From: Betaproteobacteria bacterium
GTDB lineage: Bacteria; Pseudomonadota; Gammaproteobacteria; Burkholderiales; Burkholderiaceae_C
Assembly (NCBI GenBank): GCA_013289985.1
Contig: JABCYW010000039.1
Location: forward strand, 1 to 46,837
DNA length: 46,837 nucleotides
Direction: 5' to 3'
In this document: positions 1 through 8,813 of the stretch, in pieces
Position numbering within the stretch: position 1 is the first letter of the stretch
Layout of the letters: the number at the start of each line of letters is the position of its first letter
Made by a program: the position numbers and the translations under genes
Notes under the pieces: generated by a model
Told to the model about the DNA's origin: nothing
Seen by the model: only the letters and a program-made list of their open reading frames with translations
The model's database searches: none

Positions 1-1926
1 AAGAACGCCGACCCGTGCGTCGACTTCTACCAGTACAGCTGCGGCGGCTGGAAGAAGAACAACCCGATCCCGGCCGACCAGCCCAGTTGGGACGTCTACG
101 GCAAGATGGCGCAGGACAACCGCCGCGTGCTGTGGGGCATCCTCGACCGGCTGGCCACGCAGGCCGAAGGGCGCACCGTGTCGCAGCAGAAGATCGGCGA
201 CGCCTTCGCTGCCTGCACCGACGAAGACCGCGTGCAGTCGCTGGGCGCCGGTCCGATGAAGCCGGAGCTGGACCTCATCGCCGGCATGAAGTCGAAGAAG
301 GACCTGCCGGCCGTGCTGGCCGCGCTGCAGATGGACTCCGGCGACGATGGCCTCTTCTTCTCGTTCGGCTCGTCGCAGGACTTCGCCGATTCCTCGCGCG
401 TGATCGCATTCGCCAGCCAGGGCGGCCTGGGGCTGCCCGACCGCGACTACTACCTCAAGACCGACGCCAAGTCGAAGGAACTGCGCGAGAAGTACGTCGC
501 GCACGTCGCGCGCATGTTCCAGCTGATGGGCGACAACGCCGATGACGCGAAGGCGCACGCCGACACCGTCATGTCCATGGAGACGGCGCTCGCCAAGGGC
601 TCGATGACACCGGTCGAACTGCGCGATCCGAAGAAGCAGTTCCATCCGGCCAACGAGCGCAGGCTGCAGGCGCTCACGCCGGCGTTCGACTGGAAGCCCT
701 ACCTGGCCGGCCTGGGCGTGACGAGCAACGACCGCTACAACGTCAGCCAGCCGAGATTCTTCCAGACGCTCGATTTCCAGCTGCGCCTGCGCAAGCTCGA
801 CGAGATCAAGACCTACCTGCGCTGGCACGTGGCGCACGTGTCGGCGCCGTTCCTGTCCAAGCCGTTCGTCGAGGAGAGCTTCGACTACTACCGCCGCACG
901 CTGCGCGGCGTCACCCAGCTGGCGCCGCGCTGGCAGCGCTGCGTGGTGCTGGTGGACAACCAGATCGGCGAGGCGCTGGGCGAGGAGTTCGTCAAGGAGA
1001 ACTTCAGCCCCGAGCTGAAGGCCAAGACGCTGCAAATGACCCGGCAGATCCAGGCGGCGATGGAGAGCGAGATCAGCAACCTCGACTGGATGGGGCCGCA
1101 GACCAAGGCCAAGGCGCTCGAGAAGCTGCACGCCATCGTCAACAAGATCGGCTACCCGGACAAGTGGCGCGACTACTCGGCCCTCGAGATCCGTCGCGAC
1201 GACCTTCTGGGCAACGTGCAGCGCGGAGACGCATTCGAGTTTCGCCGCCAGCTGGCCAAGATCGGCAAGCCGCTGGACCGCGGCGAGTGGCAGATGACGC
1301 CGCAGACGGTCAACGCGTACTACGACGGGCAGATGGTGGACATGAACTTCCCGGCCGGCGTGCTGCAGCCGCCGCTGTTCGACGCGAGGCTCGACGACGC
1401 GCCCAACTACGGCAACACCGGCGGCACGATCGGCCACGAGCTCACGCACGCCTTCGACGACGAAGGCCGCCAGTTCGACGCCAAGGGCAACCTGAACAAC
1501 TGGTGGACGAAGAAGGACGCCGACGAGTTCGAGAAGCGCACCACCTGCCTCACCGACCAGTACGGCAAGTACGTCGTCGTCGACGACGTGCACATCAACT
1601 CGAAGCTGACGCTGGGCGAGGACCTGGCCGACTTCGGCGGCCTGGTGCTGGCCATCGCCGCGTGGAAGGCCGAGGCGGCGGCGCACCCGGCGCCGCAGTC
1701 CATCGACGGGCTGGCGCCGGACCAGCGCTTCTTCATCGGCATGGCGCAATGGGCCTGCTCCAACGAGCGCCCGGAGAACCTGCGCGTGAACGCGACCACC
1801 GACCCCCATTCGCCCAACAAGTACCGGGTGAATGGCCTGGTGGCGAACTTCAAGGAGTTCGAGACGGCGTTCGCGTGCAAGCCGGGCCAGCCCATGGCCC
1901 CGGTCAGACGCTGCAAGGTGTGGTGA
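1..1926 (+). CDS. M13 family zinc metallopeptidase (neprilysin/PepO type), 5' truncated by window
   Basis: The reading frame is open from base 1, so the true start and any signal peptide lie upstream. About 641 residues are visible; M13 enzymes are usually near 670-700, so little is missing. The zinc-binding helix HELTH follows a GGTIG segment near base 1434, and the third-ligand motif GEDLADFGG lies near base 1617. An N-terminal DPCVDFYQYSCGGW motif and a C-terminal PMAPVRRCKVW, with the Cys typical of the family end, are also seen. Family members cleave short peptides on the amino side of hydrophobic residues, usually in the periplasm or as exported enzymes. The gene is followed by a strong intrinsic terminator and then ureE, so a shared function with urease maturation is not implied. 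Assignment to family is secure; substrate is unknown. Confidence 0.95.
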   Translation, partial: KNADPCVDFYQYSCGGWKKNNPIPADQPSWDVYGKMAQDNRRVLWGILDRLATQAEGRTVSQQKIGDAFAACTDEDRVQSLGAGPMKPELDLIAGMKSKKDLPAVLAALQMDSGDDGLFFSFGSSQDFADSSRVIAFASQGGLGLPDRDYYLKTDAKSKELREKYVAHVARMFQLMGDNADDAKAHADTVMSMETALAKGSMTPVELRDPKKQFHPANERRLQALTPAFDWKPYLAGLGVTSNDRYNVSQPRFFQTLDFQLRLRKLDEIKTYLRWHVAHVSAPFLSKPFVEESFDYYRRTLRGVTQLAPRWQRCVVLVDNQIGEALGEEFVKENFSPELKAKTLQMTRQIQAAMESEISNLDWMGPQTKAKALEKLHAIVNKIGYPDKWRDYSALEIRRDDLLGNVQRGDAFEFRRQLAKIGKPLDRGEWQMTPQTVNAYYDGQMVDMNFPAGVLQPPLFDARLDDAPNYGNTGGTIGHELTHAFDDEGRQFDAKGNLNNWWTKKDADEFEKRTTCLTDQYGKYVVVDDVHINSKLTLGEDLADFGGLVLAIAAWKAEAAAHPAPQSIDGLAPDQRFFIGMAQWACSNERPENLRVNATTDPHSPNKYRVNGLVANFKEFETAFACKPGQPMAPVRRCKVW

Positions 1927-1966
1927 TGTAAGGTATCGGCTGCGGCTGCTCGCCGCGGCCTCTCGA

Positions 1967-2001
1967 GAGCGGGCCGCCGTCGCGCGGCCCGCTCCCGTTT
2001 T
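1967..2001 (+). terminator. Intrinsic terminator after the M13 gene, just upstream of ureE
   Basis: An 11-bp perfect inverted repeat (GAGCGGGCCGC / GCGGCCCGCTC, arms 1967-1977 and 1984-1994) with a 6-base loop is followed by CCGTTTT. It ends 16 bases before the ureE start codon, so it may also attenuate transcription entering ureEFG. Confidence 0.8.
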
Positions 2002-2017
2002 CGCGCAAGGATTCAAG

Positions 2018-2719
2018 ATGACTGACAAGCAAGGCGCCCTCCAGGTCGGCAAGCGCATCGTCGGCGGCCAGGGCCTCAGCCCCGTGCTGCTGCGCCGCGG
2101 CAGCGAGGTGGAGCTGGACTGGGACGTGCGCCAGAAAAGCCGCATCGAGACCACCGATTCGCTGGGCCGCGCGCTCAACGTGTTCCTGCCGCGCGGCAGC
2201 GTGCTGCGCGGCGGCGACGTGCTGGTGGCCGAAGACGGCTCGCTGATCCGCGTGAAGGCCGCACCGCAGCCTGTGCTCGTGGTCACGCACTGCGCCGAGC
2301 ACGGCACGCCGTTCGACCTGCTGCGCGCCGCCTACCACCTGGGCAACCGCCACGTGCCGCTGGAACTGCAGCCCGACCGCCTGCTGCTGGAGCCCGACCA
2401 CGTGCTGGCCGACATGCTGCGCGCGCAGCACCTGATCGTCACCGAGGCGTCGAGTGCGTTCGAGCCCGAGGGCGGCGCGTACGGCGCGGGCGGGGGCGCG
2501 CATGCGGGGCACGGGCACGACCACGGGCATGACCACCAGCACGATCACGGGCACGATCACGGCCATTCGCACGACACGCCCAAGGCCGCGGGCAAGGCGG
2601 TCGCCATCCCGGTCGTCGGCCAGGCCGCGCCGCACGTGCACGGGCCGGATTGCAACCACGATCACGACCATGGCCACCACCATGGACACGATCACGGCCA
2701 CAAGAAGCACGACCACTGA
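2018..2719 (+). CDS. ureE: Urease accessory protein UreE, nickel metallochaperone with His-rich tail
   Basis: UreE delivers Ni(II) to the UreDFG-apourease complex in the cytoplasm. The 233-aa product has the usual two-domain fold: an N-terminal peptide-binding-like part (residues about 1-75), then a metal-binding part with [25 protein letters not shown] around residues 88-111 (split here: [16 protein letters not shown]). From about residue 160 there is a long tail of HGHDHGHDH-type repeats, interrupted by an Ala/Pro/Val linker, which would bind several nickel ions. The ATG at 2018 is chosen because an AAGG sits at 2007-2010; the frame is open further upstream but that part overlaps the M13 gene and the terminator. 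The stop overlaps the ureF start (TGATG), so the two are probably translationally coupled. Confidence 0.95.
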   Translation: MTDKQGALQVGKRIVGGQGLSPVLLRRGSEVELDWDVRQKSRIETTDSLGRALNVFLPRGSVLRGGDVLVAEDGSLIRVKAAPQPVLVVTHCAEHGTPFDLLRAAYHLGNRHVPLELQPDRLLLEPDHVLADMLRAQHLIVTEASSAFEPEGGAYGAGGGAHAGHGHDHGHDHQHDHGHDHGHSHDTPKAAGKAVAIPVVGQAAPHVHGPDCNHDHDHGHHHGHDHGHKKHDH

Positions 2720-3405
2720 TGCCCGGCGACGCCGTGCTGCTGCAGCTGATGTGGCTCGCCTCGCCGGCGCTGCCCGTCGGCGGCTTCAGCTACTCCGAGG
2801 CGCTGGAGGCGGCGGTCGATGACGGCCGGGTCGCCAGCGAGGCCAGCGCCGCTGGCTGGCTCGCCAACCAGATGGCGCTGGCACCCGCGCGCGCCGACCT
2901 GCCGGTGCTCGCCCAGGCCCACGCCGCCTGGCAGCGCCACGACCTGGCGCGCGTGACGGCGCTGAACGATTTCATCGGCCGCACGCGCGAGACGCGCGAG
3001 CTGCGCCTGCAGAGCGAGCAGATGGGCCGCTCGCTGGTGGAGTGGCTGCGCAACCAGGCGGGCGGCGACGATGCCCGGCTCGCGCACCTCGCCTCGCTGG
3101 CGCCCTCGCCCACCTGGCCCGTGGCCTTCGCGCTGGCCACGGCGCGCGCAGACGCCAGCGCGGCACAGGCCTTGCATGCATCGCTGTTCGGCTGGGCCGA
3201 GAACATGGTGCAGGCGGCGCTGAAGGCGGTGCCCCTGGGCCAGCTCGCGGGCCAGCGCATCCTGCAGGCGCTCGTCGAGAAGATGCCGGCGCTGATCGAG
3301 CAGGCGCTCGCCACGTCCGACGACGACATGCAGTCGTTCTCCCCGATGCTGGGCATCGCCAGCGCCCGCCACGAGATCCAGTATTCGCGCCTGTTCCGCT
3401 CCTGA
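2719..3405 (+). CDS. ureF: Urease accessory protein UreF
   Basis: UreF is an all-helical accessory protein that binds UreD(H) and UreG and gates nickel transfer and GTP use during urease activation. The 228-aa product has the typical length. It carries the family N-terminus [21 protein letters not shown] (read as [14 protein letters not shown] near residues 13-26) and a C-terminal stretch with [19 protein letters not shown], where the conserved SP-LGI-S-RHE signature is visible. The ATG at 2719 overlaps the ureE stop; longer starts inside ureE are rejected. It lies 18 bp upstream of ureG. Confidence 0.95.
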   Translation: MPGDAVLLQLMWLASPALPVGGFSYSEALEAAVDDGRVASEASAAGWLANQMALAPARADLPVLAQAHAAWQRHDLARVTALNDFIGRTRETRELRLQSEQMGRSLVEWLRNQAGGDDARLAHLASLAPSPTWPVAFALATARADASAAQALHASLFGWAENMVQAALKAVPLGQLAGQRILQALVEKMPALIEQALATSDDDMQSFSPMLGIASARHEIQYSRLFRS

Positions 3406-3423
3406 CCCGACTTCGAGACCGCC

Positions 3424-4104
3424 ATGACCGACTTCACCCAAGCCCCCGCGCCGCGCGGCACGCCGCTGCACCACATCGCCAACCGCAGCAAGCGCCTGCC
3501 GCCGCTGCGCGTTGGCGTCGGCGGCCCGGTCGGCTCGGGCAAGACGACGCTGGTCGAGATGCTGTGCAAGGCGATGCGCGACAAGTGGGACCTGGTCGTC
3601 GTCACCAACGACATCTACACCAAGGAAGACCAGCGCCTGCTGACCGTGGCCGGCGCGCTGGCGCCCGAGCGCATCATGGGCGTGGAGACCGGCGGCTGCC
3701 CGCACACCGCGATCCGCGAGGACGCCTCGGTCAACCTCGAGGCCATCGACCGCATGCTGGAGAAGTTCCCCGAGGCCGACATCGTCTTCATCGAGTCGGG
3801 CGGCGACAACCTCGCGGCCACCTTCAGCCCCGAGCTGAGCGACCTCACGATCTACGTGATCGACGTGGCCGCCGGCGAGAAGATCCCGCGCAAGGGCGGC
3901 CCCGGCATCACCAAGAGCGATCTCTTCGTGATCAACAAGACCGACCTCGCGCCGCACGTGGGCGCGAACCTCGACGTGATGGAGGCCGACACCCGCCGCA
4001 TGCGGCCGACGCGGCCGCACGTGATGACCAACCTGAAGACGAAGACGGGGTTGGCGGACGTCATCGAGTTCATCGAGAAGCGTGGGTTGCTCGTCGCGGG
4101 CTGA
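3424..4104 (+). CDS. ureG: Urease accessory GTPase UreG
   Basis: UreG is the SIMIBI-class GTPase that couples GTP hydrolysis to nickel insertion into urease. The 226-aa protein shows a P-loop [12 protein letters not shown] (residues 31-42), the nickel-binding CPH within [14 protein letters not shown], the [15 protein letters not shown] segment, and the base-specificity motif NKTDLA. Length is slightly above the usual 200-210 because of a roughly 25-residue N-terminal extension. It is the last gene of the ureEFG cluster. ureA, ureB, ureC and ureD are not in this window; in many Burkholderiales they directly precede ureE, whereas here an M13 peptidase does. The next gene is convergent. Confidence 0.97.
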   Translation: MTDFTQAPAPRGTPLHHIANRSKRLPPLRVGVGGPVGSGKTTLVEMLCKAMRDKWDLVVVTNDIYTKEDQRLLTVAGALAPERIMGVETGGCPHTAIREDASVNLEAIDRMLEKFPEADIVFIESGGDNLAATFSPELSDLTIYVIDVAAGEKIPRKGGPGITKSDLFVINKTDLAPHVGANLDVMEADTRRMRPTRPHVMTNLKTKTGLADVIEFIEKRGLLVAG

Positions 4105-4144
4105 CCGACGACGGCGTGACGCGCCCGGAGGGGCCCGTCCCCCC

Positions 4145-4160
4145 GAGCTTCGCGAGGCTC
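4145..4160. terminator. Possible bidirectional terminator between ureG and the ABC permease gene
   Basis: The near-palindrome GAGCTTCGCGAGGCTC lies in the 60-bp gap between the convergent stops at 4104 and 4165. The stem is about 6 bp with one wobble and there is no T-run, so its role as a terminator is tentative. Confidence 0.3.
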
Positions 4161-4164
4161 CCTC

Positions 4165-6618
4165 TCAGTCCCTCAACGCCTGCGTCGGCCGCATGTTCAT
4201 CGCGATGAACCCATGCCGCAGCGCCGCCAGCGCCGTCATCGCCACCAGCGCGACGAGCGCGATCGGCAAGGCGAGCATCACGAGGCTGGAACGTTCGGTG
4301 AACGACGCCAGCCAGGACGACGTCAGCCACGCCGCCAGCGGCAGGCCCACCACCGCAGCCACCGCGAGCAGCGGCACGAACTCGCCGGCCAGCAGGCGCG
4401 CGATGCGCGTGCGGCTCGCGCCATACAGCTTGCGCACCACGATCTCGCGCGCGCTGCGGCGCACCGTGTAGGCCGCGAGCGCGTAGACGCCGAAGGCCGA
4501 CAGCAGCAAGGCGATCAGCGTACTCGCCAGCGTCATCTGCGCGAGGCGGCGCTCCTGCAGATAGGGAATGCCCAGCGCCTCCTCGATCGTCGAGGTCTCC
4601 AGCGTGTCCTCGGGGAAGAAGCGCGGCCACACGTGCTCCAAGGCCTGTTGCAGCTGGCGCATGTCGGGGCCCTGCAGCGTGAGCGTCTCCTTCGGCTTGC
4701 GCGTGAGCCCGATCGCGTGCAGCCGCGTGGCCTCGTGCGCGTGCTCCATGCGCACGTCGGCCGACACCCCGATGATGCGCATCGGATCGCGACCCTGGGG
4801 CGACTTCGGATCGCCTTCGAGCATCAGCTGGTCGACGGCGTCGCGCGGCGTGGCGAAGCCCAGCGCGCGGCTGGTGGCCGCGTCGACGACGATGAGGCGC
4901 TCGGGCTTGGGGCCGGCCGCCGCTCCGCTGGCCGCGTCGGCCGGCGGGAGGGGCGGCATCCGCAGCCGCCCCGCGATCAGCGGCACGTCGAACATCGAGA
5001 AGAAGTCGATGCCGACCGCCAGCAGGCTCGCGTGCACGGGCGGCTCGTTGCCGCGCGCCAGCTCGACGCCCACCCACGACTGGCCGCGCCCCGGCACGTC
5101 GGTGACCCAGGCCTCCTTCTGCACGCCCGGCTCGCGCAGCAGCGCCTCCGCGAAGGCGGCGTTGACGCCGTCGGACTTGCCCGAATAGCCGTCCGGCACG
5201 TCCACCGCGAGCAGGCCCGTGGTGCGGATGCCGTGCGGCAGCGACGCGACGTACTGGTTCTGCCAGATCATCGTGCCCGCCCCGGCGCTGACGACCAGCG
5301 TCACCACGAACTGCAGCGCGGTCATCGCGCGCCGCAGGCCGCGGCCGACGCGACCCTCGTCGTGCGAGCGGCCGGCCAGCGCCGTGCCGCAGTCCACGCC
5401 ATGCGCGATGCGCGCCGGGTACAGCCCGGTGAGCACGCCCAGCAGCAGCGCCGCCGTGGCCAGCAGCGCAAGACGTTCGGGCGCGAACAGGCCGGCCGCG
5501 AGCTTGAGGTACAGCAGGTCGCCGAGCGCCGGCGCGAGCCACCACGCGAGCAGCAGGCCGACGGCCGCGGCAGCGAACGCGGCGATCGTGGACTCGGCGA
5601 CGAACTGCAGCGTGAGCCGCCACGGACTCGCGCCCAGCGTCTTGCGCACGGCGATCTCGCGCGCGCGGCCGAGCGTGCGCACGCTCGTGAGGTTGATGTA
5701 GTTGGCCACCGCCAGGCCCAGCGTCAGCAACGCGGCGCCGGCCAGCGCGAAGAACTGCCGGCTGCGGTGGCGGCCGCCCATGCCGCCGCTCAGGTAGCGG
5801 TCGGTCATCGGCATCGCGCGCAGGACGGGCGACTTGTCCTCGGGCTTGCCCTGCGCCGGCCCCTGCACCTCGTGCCGGCCCTGCGGGCTCGCGTCGTACA
5901 GCGATTGCGCAGCCGCACCCAGCTGCGCCGCGGTGGCGCCGGGCGCCAGGCGCGCGAACACCTCGCCCTGGATCGAGCCCCAGGACGTGCGCGTGTCCGC
6001 GTCGACGTGGTTGATCGCGGAATCGAAGCCGACGAAGGCGTCCTGCAGCCATTCGCTCTCGCCGCGCTGGCGATCGGTGGTGATCGCCACGACCGTGAGC
6101 ACGTGGTTCTTCACCGTGATCGTCCTGCCGAGCGCGTCGCCCGCGGGGAACACGCGCCGGGCCGCGGCCATCGTCAGCGCGACCGCGTCGGGGCGCACGA
6201 ACGCGGCGCGCAGGTCGCCCGCGACGGCACGCAGGCCGAACACGTCGATCGCCTCAGGATCGGCGAACTCGAAGCCCAGGCGCCACTGGCGCTCGCCCAC
6301 GTGCGCCACGTACTGGTGGCCATCGAGCGAGCGCGTGATGGCGGTGAGCGGCGCATGGTTCTCGCGCAGCGCGGTCGCGAGCACGAAGGGCGCCTGGTCG
6401 AACCAGCTGTCTTCCTGGTTGCTCTCGTTGCCGCGGAACTCGAAGTTCACCACGCGGGACGGCTCGGGCATCTCGGGGTCGGGCAGGATCTGGTTGAACA
6501 ACACCTGCATCGTGAGCAGGCAGCAGGCCACGGCCACCGCCAGGCCCAGCAGGATGACGGCGCTGTAGGCCGGGTCGGCGACGATCTGGCGCCAGCCGAT
6601 GCGAAGGTCCTTGAACAT
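4165..6618 (-). CDS. ABC transporter permease, MacB/FtsX type with two MacB periplasmic core domains
   Basis: This 817-aa inner-membrane protein is the permease of a type VII (mechanotransmission) ABC system. An N-terminal membrane helix (residues about 18-42) is followed by a MacB periplasmic core domain. A first FtsX block of three helices then contains [15 protein letters not shown] near residues 315-330. The second half repeats the plan: helix, periplasmic domain, then an FtsX block with [16 protein letters not shown] near residues 720-735. The protein ends in [10 protein letters not shown]. Such doubled permeases (about 780-820 aa) act with a separate ATPase and an HlyD/MacA-like adaptor. 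The start ATG at 6618 has AAGGA upstream and lies 14 bp after the ATPase stop, so the three genes form one minus-strand operon. Cargo is unknown; export of peptides, antibiotics or envelope components is the family range. Confidence 0.92.
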   Translation of the reverse strand: MFKDLRIGWRQIVADPAYSAVILLGLAVAVACCLLTMQVLFNQILPDPEMPEPSRVVNFEFRGNESNQEDSWFDQAPFVLATALRENHAPLTAITRSLDGHQYVAHVGERQWRLGFEFADPEAIDVFGLRAVAGDLRAAFVRPDAVALTMAAARRVFPAGDALGRTITVKNHVLTVVAITTDRQRGESEWLQDAFVGFDSAINHVDADTRTSWGSIQGEVFARLAPGATAAQLGAAAQSLYDASPQGRHEVQGPAQGKPEDKSPVLRAMPMTDRYLSGGMGGRHRSRQFFALAGAALLTLGLAVANYINLTSVRTLGRAREIAVRKTLGASPWRLTLQFVAESTIAAFAAAAVGLLLAWWLAPALGDLLYLKLAAGLFAPERLALLATAALLLGVLTGLYPARIAHGVDCGTALAGRSHDEGRVGRGLRRAMTALQFVVTLVVSAGAGTMIWQNQYVASLPHGIRTTGLLAVDVPDGYSGKSDGVNAAFAEALLREPGVQKEAWVTDVPGRGQSWVGVELARGNEPPVHASLLAVGIDFFSMFDVPLIAGRLRMPPLPPADAASGAAAGPKPERLIVVDAATSRALGFATPRDAVDQLMLEGDPKSPQGRDPMRIIGVSADVRMEHAHEATRLHAIGLTRKPKETLTLQGPDMRQLQQALEHVWPRFFPEDTLETSTIEEALGIPYLQERRLAQMTLASTLIALLLSAFGVYALAAYTVRRSAREIVVRKLYGASRTRIARLLAGEFVPLLAVAAVVGLPLAAWLTSSWLASFTERSSLVMLALPIALVALVAMTALAALRHGFIAMNMRPTQALRD

Positions 6619-6632
6619 CGCGACGTCCTTCC

Positions 6633-7310
6633 TCAGGCCGCCAGCGCGTCGACCAGTACGCGGCCGTCGAGCAGCCGCAGCGTGCGCGTGGCCTGCGCCG
6701 CATGCGCGGGCGAGTGCGTCACCATCACGAGCGTGGTGCCCTCGGCGTTGAGCTCGCGCAGGATGCGCATCACCTCGTCGCCGTGCGCGCTGTCGAGGTT
6801 GCCGGTGGGCTCGTCGGCGAGCAGCAGCGCGGGGCGCGAGACGATGGCGCGCGCGATCGCCACGCGTTGCTGCTGGCCGCCCGAGAGCTGCGACGGCCGG
6901 TGCTTCGCGCGATGCGCGATGCCCAGCCGCGCCATCGCCTCGTCGACGCGGGCGCGGTGCTCGCGCGCCGGCACGTCGCCATATTCGAGTGCCAGCTCGA
7001 TGTTCTCGGCCACGCTGAGGTCGTCGATCAGGTTGAAGCTCTGGAACACGAAGCCGATGCGCCCGCGCCGCAGCTGCGTGAGGCGCGCCTCGCTCCAGCC
7101 GGCCACGTTCGCGCCGTCGAACCAGTACTCGCCTTGCGTGGGCGCGTCCAGCAGGCCGAGGATGCCCAGCAGCGTGGACTTTCCGCAGCCCGATGGGCCG
7201 GTGACGGCCAGGTATTCGCCGGCCTCGATGTCGAGATCGATGTGGTCCAGCGCGGTGGTCTCGATGTCGCCGCTGCGGTGCAGCTTGCTGATCTTGCGGA
7301 GCTTGAGCAT
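6633..7310 (-). CDS. ABC transporter ATP-binding protein, MacB/LolD class
   Basis: This 225-aa cytoplasmic ATPase should power the adjacent FtsX-type permease. Visible motifs are Walker [10 protein letters not shown] (residues 38-46), the Q-loop in [17 protein letters not shown], the ABC signature [15 protein letters not shown], Walker [14 protein letters not shown], and the switch His in MVTHSP. Length and motifs match LolD/MacB-type stand-alone NBDs. The ATG at 7310 has an AAGGA a few bases upstream. The adaptor gene ends 53 bp upstream and the permease begins 14 bp downstream, supporting one transcript. Function as the motor of the exporter is inferred from family and context. Confidence 0.95.
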   Translation of the reverse strand: MLKLRKISKLHRSGDIETTALDHIDLDIEAGEYLAVTGPSGCGKSTLLGILGLLDAPTQGEYWFDGANVAGWSEARLTQLRRGRIGFVFQSFNLIDDLSVAENIELALEYGDVPAREHRARVDEAMARLGIAHRAKHRPSQLSGGQQQRVAIARAIVSRPALLLADEPTGNLDSAHGDEVMRILRELNAEGTTLVMVTHSPAHAAQATRTLRLLDGRVLVDALAA

Positions 7311-7363
7311 CGTCGTCGTCCTTGTTTCCCTGAGCCTGATTCTGATGGAATGGAGCTGCGCGT

Positions 7364-8608
7364 TCATCCGGTGACGCGCAGCCGGGATGCGTCGCCGAAG
7401 CGGCGCACGCCCGACACGATCACCCGCTCGCCGGTGCGCAGGCCATCGAGAACTTCGATGCGGCCCGCGGCGCGGCGACCGAGTCGCACGGTACGTCGTT
7501 GCGCGCCGGCGCCGTCGGCATCCAGCACGTAGACCCAGGCGCCGCCCGACTCGCCGTAGAACTGCCCGTCCGCGAGCAGCAGCGCCGGGCTCGAGGCGCC
7601 GAGCACGATGCGCGCGTCCACGGCCTGGCCGGCCTGCAGGCCCGCGGGCGGCGCTCCCGAGAATTCGAGTTCCACGCCCACGTGCGCGTTGCTGATCTGC
7701 GGATCGATGCGCGCCACGGTCAGCGGCACGCCGGGAGTCATGCCTTCCAGCCGCGCTGCCAGGCCCGCGCGCAAACGCTCGCGGTAGAACTCGTCGATCG
7801 TGGCGCCCAGCTTGAATCCGCCGGCCTCGTCGACGCGTCCCAGGTGGTCGCCCGGATGAACCGATGCACCCACCTGCAGCGAGAAGCCGGCGAGGCGCCC
7901 GCGCACCGGTGCGCGCGCCGCGAGGCCGGCCGCGGCGTCGCGCACCAGGCGCAGGCCGCTCTCCAGGCCGGCGACGGCGCGTTCGAGCTCGCGCAGCGAC
8001 TGCTCGCGCGTGGCCATCTCCGCGTCGCCGTCCTCGCGCTCCTGCACCAGCAAGCGCCGCTGCAGGTCGCTGCGGCGGCGCGCGTCCTGCAGGGCCGCGG
8101 CCGACAGGAAGCCCTGTTCCGCCAGGCGCTCGGTCCGCGCCGTCTCGGCGTCGGCCTTGTCCTGCTCGAACGCGAGGTTGGCGCGCTCGCGGCGCTGCGT
8201 CGCGCGTGCGGCGGCGAGCTCGGCGCGCTGCACCGACAGGTTGGCCAGTTGCTGTGCGACGTCGGCCGAGCGCGCCAGCACATCCTGCTCGCGCTGCGGA
8301 TTGGAGAGCCGGTACAACAGGTCGCCGGCCTCCACCATCGCGCCGTCCGCCACCAGCACCGCGTCGACGCGGCCGCCGTCCGTGGCGTCCAGCAGCACCG
8401 AGTGCGCGGGCACGACCGTGGCGCGCACGACCAGTTCGTCGTCGAAGCTGCCGGCGGACACGGTGGACAGCTTCAGGTCGGCGCGAGCCACCGGCAGCCC
8501 GCGCGGCCACGACCACGCCAGCAGCGACGCCAGCGCCGCCAACGCGACCGCTGCCCAGGCGATGCGACGCCAGCGCGCGCTGCGCACGCCCGGCACCACG
8601 CGGTCCAT
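7364..8608 (-). CDS. HlyD/MacA-family periplasmic adaptor of the ABC exporter
   Basis: The product (414 aa from the chosen start) has a basic N-terminus, one membrane helix ([16 protein letters not shown], residues about 17-34), a beta-barrel/lipoyl region ([18 protein letters not shown]), and a long hairpin coiled coil rich in Arg, Ala and Glu (about residues 105-220). The second lipoyl half and barrel then follow, ending [22 protein letters not shown]. Such adaptors bridge the inner-membrane permease to an outer-membrane channel; no TolC gene lies beside this operon. An upstream ATG at 8662 would add 18 residues. The sigma-54 promoter at 8677-8691 would start transcription near 8666, leaving almost no leader for that start, so the ATG at 8608 (product beginning MDRVVP) is preferred. 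That preference is an inference. Confidence 0.9.
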   Translation of the reverse strand: MDRVVPGVRSARWRRIAWAAVALAALASLLAWSWPRGLPVARADLKLSTVSAGSFDDELVVRATVVPAHSVLLDATDGGRVDAVLVADGAMVEAGDLLYRLSNPQREQDVLARSADVAQQLANLSVQRAELAAARATQRRERANLAFEQDKADAETARTERLAEQGFLSAAALQDARRRSDLQRRLLVQEREDGDAEMATREQSLRELERAVAGLESGLRLVRDAAAGLAARAPVRGRLAGFSLQVGASVHPGDHLGRVDEAGGFKLGATIDEFYRERLRAGLAARLEGMTPGVPLTVARIDPQISNAHVGVELEFSGAPPAGLQAGQAVDARIVLGASSPALLLADGQFYGESGGAWVYVLDADGAGAQRRTVRLGRRAAGRIEVLDGLRTGERVIVSGVRRFGDASRLRVTG

Positions 8609-8676
8609 GCCCGTGCCGGCATGCGCAGGTTGCAGCGACGAGGGGTGGGCGCGGTCGTTCATATGTCCACTGGATC

Positions 8677-8691
8677 GCAATCGCCATGCCA
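8677..8691 (-). promoter_or_regulatory. Sigma-54 (RpoN) -24/-12 promoter for the ABC exporter operon
   Basis: On the minus strand the sequence reads TGGCATGGCGATTGC, matching the RpoN consensus TGGCACG-N4-TTGC at the invariant GG and GC with correct spacing. Transcription would start near 8666, heading into the adaptor gene. The divergent gene encodes an NtrC-type activator, as expected for sigma-54 control. Confidence 0.85.
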
Positions 8692-8734
8692 GGCGCCTCT
8701 CCCCTGGGAGGACACCGCGCAGGACGAACGAACC

Positions 8735-8772
8735 TGTCCGCCGGCGGCCACGCACCTGTCCGGAACCGGACA
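8735..8772. promoter_or_regulatory. Tandem dyad sites, likely enhancer (UAS) for the NtrC-type regulator
   Basis: There are two sites of the form TGTCCG-N4-CGGACA: a perfect one at 8757-8772 and one with a single mismatch (CGGCCA) at 8735-8750. Their starts are 22 bp apart, about two helical turns. They lie roughly 45-80 bp upstream of the -24 element on the minus strand, and just upstream of the regulator gene, so they could also mediate autoregulation. Binding by the neighbouring regulator is inferred. Confidence 0.7.
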
Positions 8773-8813
8773 CCCGGTGGGAGCCCGCGCGCGACGCTGC
8801 TAACGTGGCGGCC

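Noticed and set aside
4213-7374. A 1053-codon plus-strand open frame across permease and ATPase genes
   Set aside because: It is an antisense shadow spanning two real genes, composed of R/H/Q-rich low-complexity sequence.
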